From the NCBI GenBank assembly GCA_964473285.1, contig CAYYOI010000005.1, forward strand, positions 1 to 58,612: a stretch of 58,612 bases of DNA, given 5' to 3'. Every line of letters begins with the position of its first letter. Positions within the stretch are counted from its first letter, which is position 1. Origin of the DNA: JBNJGT01 sp964473285 (GTDB lineage Archaea > Nanobdellota > Nanobdellia > Woesearchaeales > JACJVW01). Under the pieces are notes generated by a model. That model saw nothing but the letters and a program-made list of their open reading frames with translations, was not told the DNA's origin and did no database searches. This document shows, one piece after another, positions 8,501-18,360 of the stretch. Both the position numbers and the translations under genes were made by a program.

Positions 8501-11500
8501 GTGACCTCATAAACTTCACAGTCTCCTGGAGGGATTACGAGGATCCTGATGACACTGCCAGAATGTTTGTCTGCAACGATTACCTGAATGAAGACAATCT
8601 TTATGATCAGGGCACAGACCTCATAGGATTCGGTGATACTGAAGAGAACAACCAAAAACCAATCCTGTTCTACTCCAACATGACTGGCCAGTATGTGCAC
8701 AAGATAGGAATATATCCGGAAAAATTCATCAGGAATTCAAAGACAACCTATGCAGTTGGAAGCAAGGTAAGAGAAACAGACTTTGACAATGGTACAGCAT
8801 TGTATGATTTTGAGGAAGTCTACTTTGATGCAGACCTGAGTGACACCTATACAATCGGTGAGACAATTATTCTAGAGAACACAAGCTCTGCTGCTCTTGA
8901 AGCGGGAGCTGAAGAACTGGTATACGATGAACGGTTTGATACCATCGTTTCAGGAGAAAAGATACCCGACAAATCCCCTCTTACAAGTTTCAGCAGCCAA
9001 AACATATTCAGGCATACTGAAGAGAATTTCACAAAAGATTCTGACATATACTGGGATAAGGATGAAGACAATTTTGTAAGCACTGGAGACATAAGGCTTA
9101 ACATAATAAGTGAAAGCCAGGATTCTGCAAGCACAGAGTTCATATACGACATAATAATCATGGAAGTGGACAACATTGGCGACACAGAGGGCACAGTCAT
9201 TGCAAGGGATAATGACAATGCATTCGAGCTTGGAAGATACAATTACTTCACCCCTCAATACAATGCCCAGCCCATGCCTGACAAATACCTTGCATTCAAG
9301 ATCTGCATAGATGATGATAATGATGACATCTGTGAATCAAACGGCGACTTACTGGAAGACAAGGTTTTCATCCAGGCAAATGCAACTGACCAGCAACCGA
9401 TCATAAGAAACACCACCCATAACTACTCACATCCTAAGATAAGGATGTATTACGGGGGCGATATACAAGGTGCCTGTGAGGGCACCACCTACTGCAACAC
9501 ATCAAACAGCTCAGATAATGAACAGCAATGCACATACCAGGCCCAGGAAGATGATGACTGGGAAAACATTTTCCGTGTCAGGGTCTGCGATGAGCACAAT
9601 GCATGCTCAATCTATCGTGAAGGTTTATTCTTCGTAAATCATCCTCCAGAAGTTTCAACACAGATACTGACAACAGAAGGAACAACAAACTTCACCTCTG
9701 AATCCAACCTCAATTGTACTTACCTAATCAATGATACTGATAACCATAACATAAGCAGTCTTGATTTCACATGGCACCTTAAACGTGATAGTGCTGGATT
9801 CAGGCAAGTCAACCTTCCCAATTCACCGATTGTGACAAACGGGAACACCATGCCAGGGGATGTCTGGAAATGTAGTGTCACCCCTCATGATTCATTTCAG
9901 GAAGGAGATACCAACACCAGTGATCCTATTACAATAGAAGGACTTCCCAGCCAATTCAAGATAGAAGATGTCCAGGACAACTCAGACTACGAGCGTATTG
10001 CAGAAGATGAGGATGTGGAGTTCTTCATTGACTGGCACTCTGAATACGAGACCGCTGTAAAGGCTTATGTCTGCGATTCACCTGAGATAGTAAGCTCTGG
10101 CTGTATGGGAAGGACAATTGCTGAATCATCTTTCACTCTGACAGACCCTATCAACCTCCAGCATACAGTGGATGACCTTGACAACAAAACCCAGGACTAC
10201 TGGGTCATGATATGCGATGAAGGCTGGAACTGTTCCAACATATACCCTTCAGTCACAAACGATTCCATTTACTATCTCACTAACCACAGGCCTACTGTAA
10301 ATGAGACAGAAATCCGCCAGATCTCATACAGCGCAGACGGCAAAGCACGATGCATCTATAATTTTATAGACTCTGACAATGATTTGGAAGGTCCAAACAC
10401 CACCTTCCGCTGGTACACTGTAGACCAGGACAACTATACGATAATACCTGGAGAAGAAACCCAGGACCTCACAGACCCTTTCTCATATGGAGACAGGATC
10501 TCATGTGCTGTAAAGGTAAGTGATGATGAAGGCCTGATGGACGATGAATTCCGCATGTCAGATAACATCCTCAAAGAAGATGGGATTCCTCCTGCACCAA
10601 AGATATGGGATCCACCTGTATCAGTGACTGAAAACACAGGCTTTAACATAACAGGCTTCTTCAGTGTTCCTAATGTCAACTATTCTATCCATGCCAGGCA
10701 GGGATACGAGATCAATCCATCCTCAGGAGACATAACAGGTTTCACATCAGTTAACTCAACCTACTACGGTTCACTATATCCTATGGATGAGAGCGACCAG
10801 GACTACATAATAGTTCCCGCAGCAAGCATCGAGCAGGATAACATAATAGAAACCGGAAGATACATCCAGTTCTCAAACCAGAATCTCACAAACTTCTCAA
10901 GGTACAGGGTTGATTCATACAGGAACCTTTATGATGACACCTATAAGGTGACACTTGACCCTTCACTTAAGAGGCAGGTCAACCAGTCCACTGAAATGTT
11001 TGTCTATGACAACGAATATCCTTCCGGACACTTTACAGTTACCCTTCCTGAACTGTTCAATGGAACTAACCTGATAAGGATCAGAGGAAAGAATGACCAG
11101 GGTAACGGCCCATTCACAGAATTCTATATCCATGTGGACCGGAGCTCGCCATTCATCAACACCTCTTCAGTCCCATCACTTGCCATGAGCACAGAACCAA
11201 TGATCTATTTCACAGTCCATGATGATTACCACATAAACACCCAGAGTATAACAATAAATGCTACTAACTCCACCAACACTACACTATATACCGGTCTTAA
11301 TTGCTCAGGAAACAGGACCCTCCAGTATTGCAAGGCACGCCTTTCACTTGTAATGAACTCTTCATACAACCTGACATTTTCAGCCAATGACAGTGCAGGC
11401 TGGTTCAATTCAAGCACTATCACAAACTTCAGCGTGACCCCTGACCAGGATACCATAGAAAACATTGAGAACGGGTTCATAGGAGAAGACTCGGTTCTTC

Positions 11501-14500
11501 ACCTTCCAGCAACAATCGCAACCAACCCTCTTCTTGTTGCCAACTGGTCACTTCAATCAGGGATAATAAAGCATTATGAGTACAGGGTCGAAGAATACGA
11601 CGGAAACACCTATCTTGGCAATATGACAGGATGGCTTACAACAACTGACAGCAACCACACATTTGTCAATGTAACACTTGAACTCAAAAACGACATGGTC
11701 TATAAGTTCAGGGTCAGGCCACGTTATATTGACGAGTCATTGGGACCAGAGACCCTTAGCTCAGGCATAGTCTATTTTGTGAACAAAGCACCAGTAAAGG
11801 AATTCATCAGGTTCAAAGGAAAATGGAACGGAACAGCAAACTCCAGCGCGCTTTTCACAAGCTCTCCAAGCAGGCTAAGGCTTCACTGGAACTTCAGCAA
11901 TGAGGCCCAGATCACCCAGTACAGGTATGCGGTTGGGACTGCCCCTTATCCTGAAGAAGGATATGAAAGCATTGCAAGCAACAATGACTATTCGATAACA
12001 GAACTGGAACTTACCGATCTTAATCTCCAGGACGGCACACAATATTATGCAAGCGTCCGCGCAAAAAACGAGAACAACATATGGAGCAACTGGTACAGCA
12101 GCGAGTACCCAATCACAGTAGATCTGAGCGCGCCTCATGGAGGATCCATTGACTACCCTACAGGACTTAGGGCAAGCAATTTCACAGTGACCATCACAAA
12201 AGGTTACGATGATATAAGCGGCATAAAAGAAAGGGAACTTCAGCGGGCAACTGGAACTCTTCAGGATGGAGAGTGCAGTGACCTTAACATATTCTATCCA
12301 TTGGACACAGAGATTGCAGGAAGTTACACTCAAACAGTAAAGAACGGAAAATGCTATGCCTTCCGTTATATAGAGAAAGATTATGTGAATAATACCAAAA
12401 CCTACATGCATGGTGGATCTGCGGCATTCACATACATTGACCAGACACCTCCTGAAGGATTCACCGTGACTGCAAACAATGGAGAGTTCATCACCACAAA
12501 CGACCAGCTTGCAGTTGACTGGACACCCAGTAATGATCCCGAGATGGGCATTTCCCATTATTCCTACGCCCTTTTCAAGGACGAAAACCAGCTTGGCACA
12601 TGGAACAAGATAGAGGCATGGAACATCACAAGCACCCATGCATTGATAACAATAGATGACCCAAAGCACCAGTCAGCCTACAAGGTAAAAGTAAGCGCTT
12701 TTTCCAACGGAAATCTTACCAACCCCACAACAGAACAAAGCAATTCAGTAGTCTATCTCGATACAGTCGAACCTGAAAAAGTATCGATAGTCAAGGTGGA
12801 AAACGATACTACAGAACCCTACATCGACACAATCCCGAATAATCAGACAGACATACTTGTCTCAGGTGAGGAAGGTATGCGTTGCGTTGCATCACGTTAC
12901 AAGATAGATTATGAGGATTACGATCCTTCCAAGAAATATCTTGACAACTGTTCAAAAACAACAGGAAATAACCTTACCTGTTTCATCAACACCACAGAAG
13001 ACGCCTTATACACCCGCTACATTGTATGCCGTGACGAGGCAGGTAACAAGCAGTTCTCAGACCTTGCAAGAGAAGTAACCTGGCATGTTGACTTCAACCC
13101 ACCACAAATTGACATATTAACAAATGAAAGCCTGATCGGAGGATTCATCAGGTTCGAGGTGGATATCGAGGATACTTCCCCTATTACACAGAAAAATTAC
13201 ACTATATACAACAGTACAGGGATCCTCACTTCAGGGAATTTCAACAATAGCATCCTGTGGGACACGACAGACCTCTACAAGGAGAATGTGACCTTAAGGA
13301 TAGAAGCGACTGACAGTTTCAACCACACTGCAACAGCAGAAAAGAACTACACTGTAGACAACTCAAAGCCTGCAATATCCTTCAAAAGGCCTAACTCAAA
13401 CGACAAGTTCTTCAAGGAAGGCTTTTTCATGAATGTATCCATAACAAACACGTTCTACAATACAAGCTGGGAGGTAGAAGGCAAGGTCAATGATTCATTC
13501 AACAGCTCAACCCTGCTTGATCACCATACATGGGATTCCTACATCAATACAAGCGATTGGCAGGATGGAGAATATACTCTTACAGTATATGCTACCGGAC
13601 CTTACGAAAAAAACAACAAATCCAAAGATTTTTACATTGATAATGTGGCTCCCCGTTATTCAGAAATGATAAGTCCTGCCCCCCCAGTCTACAATAATAA
13701 TAGTGTAACTCTCACTGCTGTATGGAACACTACATTCAATTCTTTCGCGAATGCCTGCGATCTGGACTCAGTACTGATAAGCCATAATGCCTCTGGCACA
13801 TGGGTTAATGTCACACCTGAGATAGAAGGAGATAAATTCACTTATGAGATTCCGCAAAGCCTACTTGACAACGGAGAACGCATCGGATGGAAATCATATG
13901 CCCGTGACTTCAGCGGAAATACAAACAGCACAGACATAATGACCTTTGTGATAAGGAACAGAGAGATGACATTCTATAATGATATACCTGACCTTACCTG
14001 GCCTGCAAACATAAATGTCACGATTGACATGCTGGACCACATTAATGACCCTGACAATGACACTCTCCAATACAACGTGACCTATCTTCCTTCAGATACA
14101 ATAATATATGACAATTTTGACCAAAAGAGAGACAACCACATCAACCCCCATTATACAGAAGGTCTCTCCGGTAAAGGGATCTTCCTTGAATCAACAACAA
14201 AGAACCTGCTGAAAAACCCGGACTTTGAATCAGTAAGCGATGGACTTGTGCAGTGGCACTCACATAACGAACCATCCATAAATATAAGCTCAAACAACAA
14301 TGTGAGAGTCAACCGTAATAACTATTACACCCAGGTCGTAGAGATCAATCCAAATACGGATTATACCTTCAGTGCGTATATAAGGTCTATTACAGGCGAA
14401 GTCTTCGGAAGGCTCCATCTAGAATGGCTCGACGAATCCATGGATTTCCTGGAGACAGGCCTTATCTGCGGTGCAGGAACCAACTGCAGTGTAACTCCTT

Positions 14501-17500
14501 TAGTAAACGAGAGTTTCACAAGAGAAAGTGCAACACTAAAAAGCCCTTCAGATGCAAGGTACGCAAGAGTATACCTTGACTCCCACAATGAATCCTATGT
14601 ATTGATGGACAATGTCCAGCTTGAAGAGAAACCATACCCTACCTCATATACAAGTGATACAAGAAACGTGACATTTGCAAAGTACGATGCAGAGGTAGAG
14701 AATTACACCATAAACCTATGGTTTAATGGGATTGAAGACAAGCCTCTAATTACACTGATGAACCAGACAGATGTTTATACATACTCTCCTGGAAACATGA
14801 CCGGATGGAACATGCTCACCATAAGGCATGATACAGAGACTGACATATTCCTGAACGGCATATTCAATAAGACTATTTCCGGAATGAGTCTCACCGAGAT
14901 AATCCTTGGATACAACCAGGAATCAGCAGAAACCGTTGTTGATAACTTTGCGGTTCTAAACAGGTCAGTCTCAAACGCAACCATCCTGTCCTGGACCTCA
15001 GGATTCATCCAAAATCCTCTAATAAACGATTCAATCACAGGTGACACCATCACATTCTCCACACAAGACAACATAACAACCGACACGAGCGCAATAGTTG
15101 ATGTGACCGATGGGATCGAACATGCGACAACAAACCCATTCCAGCTCACGACAGTGGAAGCTAATCTAATGCCTGAACTAGATCCTATACCAGACTTCAC
15201 CCTTCTTGAGACTGAAAACCTCACCTACCAGGTAAATGCAACAGAACCGGACAACGAGCCTGTCACCTACAGTATATCCAATGCTGATATCACAATAAAC
15301 GAGACAGGCTTCATGTTCTGGAACATAACAGGCTGGGACATAGGAGAATACACCGAAACAATCACTGTCTGTGACAACCGTAGTGTATTGAATAGTTGCG
15401 CATCAGATTCCTTCAATATAACAATCAACATGGTAGATGTGGATAATGACGATATCCCTGACACGATAGACCCCTTGCTTGGTAAACCAGATAACATGAA
15501 TGTGAGTGTTGGAGGAGACACCAATCTATCCCAGATGTTCACAGGAGTCCATACAGTTAAGTTCTTCGACGACAGGACCCGCGCGACCCTTGAATGGAAC
15601 TTCAGCAACCAGTTGGATCTGACCAACATGACAATAAATGCGTCCCTCTGGTACAACAAGATAACAGGCCTTGACCTTCTGGGTGGAACAAAAGAAGTTT
15701 ACTTGCTTGCAGATTCAGAAATCAAGACAGTATGCATAAAGGACAACGAGAACTTCAGCATGTCAGGAGACTGCAATGGCACAGATGAATACCTTCTCTA
15801 TTGCAACCAGACAAACGACCCTCTTTATACCAATGGCTATGACTGCATAGAGGACTCAGGCTACTTCATAATAAGTGGCCTTCAAAGCTCTTATGCAATG
15901 ACCACTGAAGGCTGTAAAGACCCCGATGGAGATGGCTATGGTTATGGTACCCTCTGCCCTTCAGACTGCAATGAAGGCAACCCTCAAAAATACCAGTACT
16001 ACCCATATTACAACGACTCAGACCTTGACGGCTACACCCTGCCTTACAGCAATATGAGGTGCGGCAATGGAACTGATATCGATTCAGGAATCTTCAAGAT
16101 AAACAGGACCGCAGAGCCAGACTGTAACGATCACAATGCAAACATTCACCCTGGAGCTGAAGATATCTGCGGTAACGGGATAGACGAGAATTGTGATGGA
16201 ACCGACGCTTCCTGTTCCACAGGATCATCAGGCTCTTCAGGATCATCAGGATCATCAGGCAGCGGAGGGCCTCCTCCCTGTACAGAAAACTGGGTATGCA
16301 GTGGATGGAGTGAATGTCAGGATGGAGAACAGACCCGTAGCTGTTCAGACCAAAACCAGTGCGGAACAGAAAATGATAAACCGCAAACCTCCATGTCTTG
16401 CGAAACTTGTGATGACGGAATACAAAACCAGGGAGAAGAAGGCGTGGACTGCGGAGGACCATGCGAACCATGTGAAACTGAACCTACATGTGATGATGGA
16501 ATACAAAACCAGGGAGAAGAAGGTGTGGACTGCGGAGGACCATGTGAACCATGTGAAACAGGACCTACATGCGATGACGGAATACAAAACCAAGGAGAAG
16601 AAGACGTGGACTGCGGAGGACCATGTGAACCATGTGAAACAGGACCTACATGCGATGACGGAATACAAAACCAAGGAGAAGAAGACGTGGACTGCGGAGG
16701 ACCATGTGCAAAATGTCCTGAAGAACAAGAGCCAGGACTTATCAGGTGGTTTATGATCTCCGGATTCATCGTAGGAATCCTTGGAATCATCAGCGGCCTC
16801 TACCTAAGCCTTGAACAGCCAAGGCAAAGGGATTACACCCTCCTTAGAAGGCCTGAAGCAAAGGTTGTTGCACAGATAAACAAGGGTGTCCCTGCAAACA
16901 AGCTCTATGCAAATGCAAAAATTGACAATAATACCATAAAGAGCCTTATCATGCTTAATACCTATATAAGGCAGATGAGAGGGAAATACAGTGATGAAGA
17001 GATCAAAGCACAGTTCAGGAAGAACAACTGGCCTGACGACCTTGTTGAACTTACCCTTCTTGTCCAGGAAGTAATGCCCATGATGGATCGTCCTGACGCC
17101 CCACTGGAAGTAAAAGAACTAAAAGAACAGCTCACTGAAAAGCGCCAGAGCCTTGACAAGGAGACAATGAATGTCCTTTTTGACCTCTACAGGAACACAC
17201 CTCCTGAACAGATAAAGGGAGACCCGCAGCTTGTCCAACGCCTGAGTGTGCTGAAAAGAAGGATTGAAGAATTAAAACAGAATAACCTGCGAAACAGTGA
17301 CATAGTTGAGACTCTTGCACAGGAAGGATGGCCCAGAGAACAGGCTGAATTCGAATCACAGGTCCTTGAGATACTCCTCTATGCACTGGATGAGCGCAGG
17401 AACAAGTCTTATGAACAGATAAAAGAAGAGCTTCAGAGGCATTATCCGCCTGAAGTTATCAATTTCATCCTAAGCAATATCCCGCGCAGGAACAGGATTC

Positions 17501-17745
17501 CTGCAAATGACCATGAAGTGGTTGCAATCCTTGACGCACTCAGGAAAGGGATACCTGTAAAAGACATAAGAAGGATGATCCAGCAGAGTCGGTGGAGCCA
17601 GACAATAGTTGACAATGTCATAGAGCTTGACAACATGATAAGGTCAACAAAAGAGAGAGGCTACTCAAAAGAGCAGATCAAGCAGTATTTCACTGCAAAA
17701 GGGTGGCGCCCGGAGAGAGTGGACAAGCTTCTTGAGTATTTTTAG
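5542..17745 (+). CDS. giant modular surface protein with C-terminal membrane anchor and cytoplasmic tail
   Basis: A 4067-residue envelope protein. Residues 1-22 form a signal peptide. From about 430 to 1700 come repeated Ig-like units that open with NHPPEV or a variant and contain WxC and CxVKVxDDD patterns with paired cysteines. A fibronectin-III-like domain is near 625-730, a CBM4/9-like jelly roll near 2885-3035, and a LamG-like domain follows. MopE-like calcium/metal loops (DGDGYG, DCND, GNGIDENCDG) lie near 3460-3555, then a Ser/Gly linker, a TSP1-like WVCSGWSEC module, four 27-residue CDDGIQNQGEE-DCGGPC repeats, one transmembrane helix near 3735-3758, and about 310 cytoplasmic residues of helical repeats with GW or NW motifs. 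NxS/T sequons are dense, suggesting N-glycosylation. An adhesin or host/substrate-contact role is likely. Confidence 0.9.
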   Translation: MNKTLALTLTFIFLVLATNAIAEPIHTQVEVGKPVRWEKTIDHEKVTTKEVAVKVSDLAENIKVITEDYQSVKASVKNPGAFRNMVTGLATITGFAAKENLETKEIQFNKTEDKNYKVVYETEAPNIDVRTQKTGKSIRKDISISSDIHYTDILSYVDVPEMEKDSIRLYHRQGGLLFNERIEITNNPDYKVEFMDRNDNGLIDRVKWITPHLSTQEFELEGNLTVIDLQSYPLVEGNWTVRFLTDGTDDLTIEAVNGTEYGTDLTPLSIKCGEEEVPFQLSGNTITVQNYSCNETANHTAQVHTTGKHYQLVSFKGESQLAQNQAENAEMAFFDDSSYSTQYSESNPVNQGDSVYARFNWEGGESQDIILFRQETTEVCSFGTTSGCLLNSDDATAPEEAGDFVADSEFDGFANTLEATLTNGTSEVTVTKDLYVNHPPEVTTSFNPSTATSADAIDCIIDINDIDHSSETYTIDIEWRVDGASYTNATRTGITSSQHIETLPESATSPGEDWSCRAEVTDMGGMTDFDSVSSTIQPAVLDIDPTIDSMERLTEETLQAIGTTSTTFTWTITNLEGPADGLEIISATDQEEVTVRANDNGLYTLQVEDGNNDIARMNITINDTLPPEAVNTMEAHDIRGDQGGHIEINWDPSTSEDVYGYYISRSQSESGGTNVTPRNISNPGFIRHSDGDYSYIDNTTDHIDYTYWVYACDDVGNCVSSTVSRQARSNAQPRILEDKLVIDPQKPTAKDNVTMIVFASDINNESLDMFYNCSVTQFDPGGSNYNEHGDAWCFYLGTNSTSQYGIEFENATTECIISIDSDRLTKADKLSCTFQAYDQMENSSTASTDSFIPIHNTPPEASDVTIIPQNPNQSSELYCNYSYHDFNDDPEDPAQTTFRWYINNEGLNDFVEVKGYTDQTISNIFDKDDEVKCAVKVHDDDQSWMDEDNFSTQFYESEAVKIVDNAVPQIIDYDNTYKSPENPAFIGDLINFTVSWRDYEDPDDTARMFVCNDYLNEDNLYDQGTDLIGFGDTEENNQKPILFYSNMTGQYVHKIGIYPEKFIRNSKTTYAVGSKVRETDFDNGTALYDFEEVYFDADLSDTYTIGETIILENTSSAALEAGAEELVYDERFDTIVSGEKIPDKSPLTSFSSQNIFRHTEENFTKDSDIYWDKDEDNFVSTGDIRLNIISESQDSASTEFIYDIIIMEVDNIGDTEGTVIARDNDNAFELGRYNYFTPQYNAQPMPDKYLAFKICIDDDNDDICESNGDLLEDKVFIQANATDQQPIIRNTTHNYSHPKIRMYYGGDIQGACEGTTYCNTSNSSDNEQQCTYQAQEDDDWENIFRVRVCDEHNACSIYREGLFFVNHPPEVSTQILTTEGTTNFTSESNLNCTYLINDTDNHNISSLDFTWHLKRDSAGFRQVNLPNSPIVTNGNTMPGDVWKCSVTPHDSFQEGDTNTSDPITIEGLPSQFKIEDVQDNSDYERIAEDEDVEFFIDWHSEYETAVKAYVCDSPEIVSSGCMGRTIAESSFTLTDPINLQHTVDDLDNKTQDYWVMICDEGWNCSNIYPSVTNDSIYYLTNHRPTVNETEIRQISYSADGKARCIYNFIDSDNDLEGPNTTFRWYTVDQDNYTIIPGEETQDLTDPFSYGDRISCAVKVSDDEGLMDDEFRMSDNILKEDGIPPAPKIWDPPVSVTENTGFNITGFFSVPNVNYSIHARQGYEINPSSGDITGFTSVNSTYYGSLYPMDESDQDYIIVPAASIEQDNIIETGRYIQFSNQNLTNFSRYRVDSYRNLYDDTYKVTLDPSLKRQVNQSTEMFVYDNEYPSGHFTVTLPELFNGTNLIRIRGKNDQGNGPFTEFYIHVDRSSPFINTSSVPSLAMSTEPMIYFTVHDDYHINTQSITINATNSTNTTLYTGLNCSGNRTLQYCKARLSLVMNSSYNLTFSANDSAGWFNSSTITNFSVTPDQDTIENIENGFIGEDSVLHLPATIATNPLLVANWSLQSGIIKHYEYRVEEYDGNTYLGNMTGWLTTTDSNHTFVNVTLELKNDMVYKFRVRPRYIDESLGPETLSSGIVYFVNKAPVKEFIRFKGKWNGTANSSALFTSSPSRLRLHWNFSNEAQITQYRYAVGTAPYPEEGYESIASNNDYSITELELTDLNLQDGTQYYASVRAKNENNIWSNWYSSEYPITVDLSAPHGGSIDYPTGLRASNFTVTITKGYDDISGIKERELQRATGTLQDGECSDLNIFYPLDTEIAGSYTQTVKNGKCYAFRYIEKDYVNNTKTYMHGGSAAFTYIDQTPPEGFTVTANNGEFITTNDQLAVDWTPSNDPEMGISHYSYALFKDENQLGTWNKIEAWNITSTHALITIDDPKHQSAYKVKVSAFSNGNLTNPTTEQSNSVVYLDTVEPEKVSIVKVENDTTEPYIDTIPNNQTDILVSGEEGMRCVASRYKIDYEDYDPSKKYLDNCSKTTGNNLTCFINTTEDALYTRYIVCRDEAGNKQFSDLAREVTWHVDFNPPQIDILTNESLIGGFIRFEVDIEDTSPITQKNYTIYNSTGILTSGNFNNSILWDTTDLYKENVTLRIEATDSFNHTATAEKNYTVDNSKPAISFKRPNSNDKFFKEGFFMNVSITNTFYNTSWEVEGKVNDSFNSSTLLDHHTWDSYINTSDWQDGEYTLTVYATGPYEKNNKSKDFYIDNVAPRYSEMISPAPPVYNNNSVTLTAVWNTTFNSFANACDLDSVLISHNASGTWVNVTPEIEGDKFTYEIPQSLLDNGERIGWKSYARDFSGNTNSTDIMTFVIRNREMTFYNDIPDLTWPANINVTIDMLDHINDPDNDTLQYNVTYLPSDTIIYDNFDQKRDNHINPHYTEGLSGKGIFLESTTKNLLKNPDFESVSDGLVQWHSHNEPSINISSNNNVRVNRNNYYTQVVEINPNTDYTFSAYIRSITGEVFGRLHLEWLDESMDFLETGLICGAGTNCSVTPLVNESFTRESATLKSPSDARYARVYLDSHNESYVLMDNVQLEEKPYPTSYTSDTRNVTFAKYDAEVENYTINLWFNGIEDKPLITLMNQTDVYTYSPGNMTGWNMLTIRHDTETDIFLNGIFNKTISGMSLTEIILGYNQESAETVVDNFAVLNRSVSNATILSWTSGFIQNPLINDSITGDTITFSTQDNITTDTSAIVDVTDGIEHATTNPFQLTTVEANLMPELDPIPDFTLLETENLTYQVNATEPDNEPVTYSISNADITINETGFMFWNITGWDIGEYTETITVCDNRSVLNSCASDSFNITINMVDVDNDDIPDTIDPLLGKPDNMNVSVGGDTNLSQMFTGVHTVKFFDDRTRATLEWNFSNQLDLTNMTINASLWYNKITGLDLLGGTKEVYLLADSEIKTVCIKDNENFSMSGDCNGTDEYLLYCNQTNDPLYTNGYDCIEDSGYFIISGLQSSYAMTTEGCKDPDGDGYGYGTLCPSDCNEGNPQKYQYYPYYNDSDLDGYTLPYSNMRCGNGTDIDSGIFKINRTAEPDCNDHNANIHPGAEDICGNGIDENCDGTDASCSTGSSGSSGSSGSSGSGGPPPCTENWVCSGWSECQDGEQTRSCSDQNQCGTENDKPQTSMSCETCDDGIQNQGEEGVDCGGPCEPCETEPTCDDGIQNQGEEGVDCGGPCEPCETGPTCDDGIQNQGEEDVDCGGPCEPCETGPTCDDGIQNQGEEDVDCGGPCAKCPEEQEPGLIRWFMISGFIVGILGIISGLYLSLEQPRQRDYTLLRRPEAKVVAQINKGVPANKLYANAKIDNNTIKSLIMLNTYIRQMRGKYSDEEIKAQFRKNNWPDDLVELTLLVQEVMPMMDRPDAPLEVKELKEQLTEKRQSLDKETMNVLFDLYRNTPPEQIKGDPQLVQRLSVLKRRIEELKQNNLRNSDIVETLAQEGWPREQAEFESQVLEILLYALDERRNKSYEQIKEELQRHYPPEVINFILSNIPRRNRIPANDHEVVAILDALRKGIPVKDIRRMIQQSRWSQTIVDNVIELDNMIRSTKERGYSKEQIKQYFTAKGWRPERVDKLLEYF
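16408..16722 (+). repeat. four tandem 81-bp repeats inside the giant surface protein
   Basis: Units start at 16408, 16489, 16570 and 16651. Each encodes CDDGIQNQGEE(G/D)VDCGGPC followed by a short linker. Units are nearly identical at the DNA level, so copy number may vary by recombination or replication slippage. The last unit diverges after DCGGPC. Confidence 0.9.
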
Positions 17746-17781
17746 TAAGTTTTAAAAATAGTCTCCAAATCTCAAAATAGT

Positions 17782-18360
17782 ATGTATACCCATGAACTTA
17801 AGATCCCCAAGGAAAGAGTAGCAGTCATAATAGGAAAAGAAGGGGAGACAAAAAAAGAGCTTGAAAGCGATACTGGCTCAAAGATAGATATAGACTCACA
17901 CGAAGGGGATGTCCACGTATCCTGCGAAGACCCAGTTAATCTTCTCACTGCAAAAGAAGTGGTAAAAGCAATAGGAAGGGGTTTTAATCCTGACATTGCA
18001 AGGCTCATAATCAAGCAGGACACTGCATTCGAATTGCTAAACATCCTTGACTATGTAAAGACTAAAAAGGATATAATCCGGCTCAAGGGAAGGATAATCG
18101 GTGCTGAAGGAAAATCCAGGAAAACGATCGAGGACCTCACCGATGTCCATATCTCTGTATATGGAAAGACTGTAGGAATCATAGGAGATACACAGCGCGT
18201 GACTGTTGCAAGGCGTGCCATTGAATCCCTTCTTTCCGGAAGCCCTCACTCAAAAGTATACCATTGGCTTGAGAAGCAGCGCAGGGAATTGAAGAAGATG
18301 GAATTGCTTGATTCCAGCTTGATAAAAGAGGATAAAGATGCAACAGACACTGGGGAATGA
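17782..18360 (+). CDS. archaeal KH-domain RNA-binding protein, Pno1/Dim2/Krr1-like
   Basis: A 192-residue protein with two KH domains. The first begins IPKERVAVIIGKEGETKKELE, and the second carries GRIIGAEGKSRKTIEDLTD, each with the GxxG loop that contacts RNA. The universal archaeal homologue of Pno1/Dim2 has this plan and is linked to 3' end maturation of 16S rRNA with RIO-type kinases. TTTTAAAAATAG about 25 bases upstream is a likely TATA box. The last 23 bases overlap the start of topoisomerase VI subunit B, so the three genes from here to 21068 are probably one operon. Confidence 0.9.
   Translation: MYTHELKIPKERVAVIIGKEGETKKELESDTGSKIDIDSHEGDVHVSCEDPVNLLTAKEVVKAIGRGFNPDIARLIIKQDTAFELLNILDYVKTKKDIIRLKGRIIGAEGKSRKTIEDLTDVHISVYGKTVGIIGDTQRVTVARRAIESLLSGSPHSKVYHWLEKQRRELKKMELLDSSLIKEDKDATDTGE

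Noticed and set aside
11875..12669. 264-codon antisense frame inside the giant gene
   Set aside because: No promoter or binding site, and the sense frame is continuous with clear domains.
16193..16790. Long open frames on both strands over the Cys-rich repeats
   Set aside because: They arise from the repetitive DNA of the giant surface gene; composition is implausible and no start signals exist.
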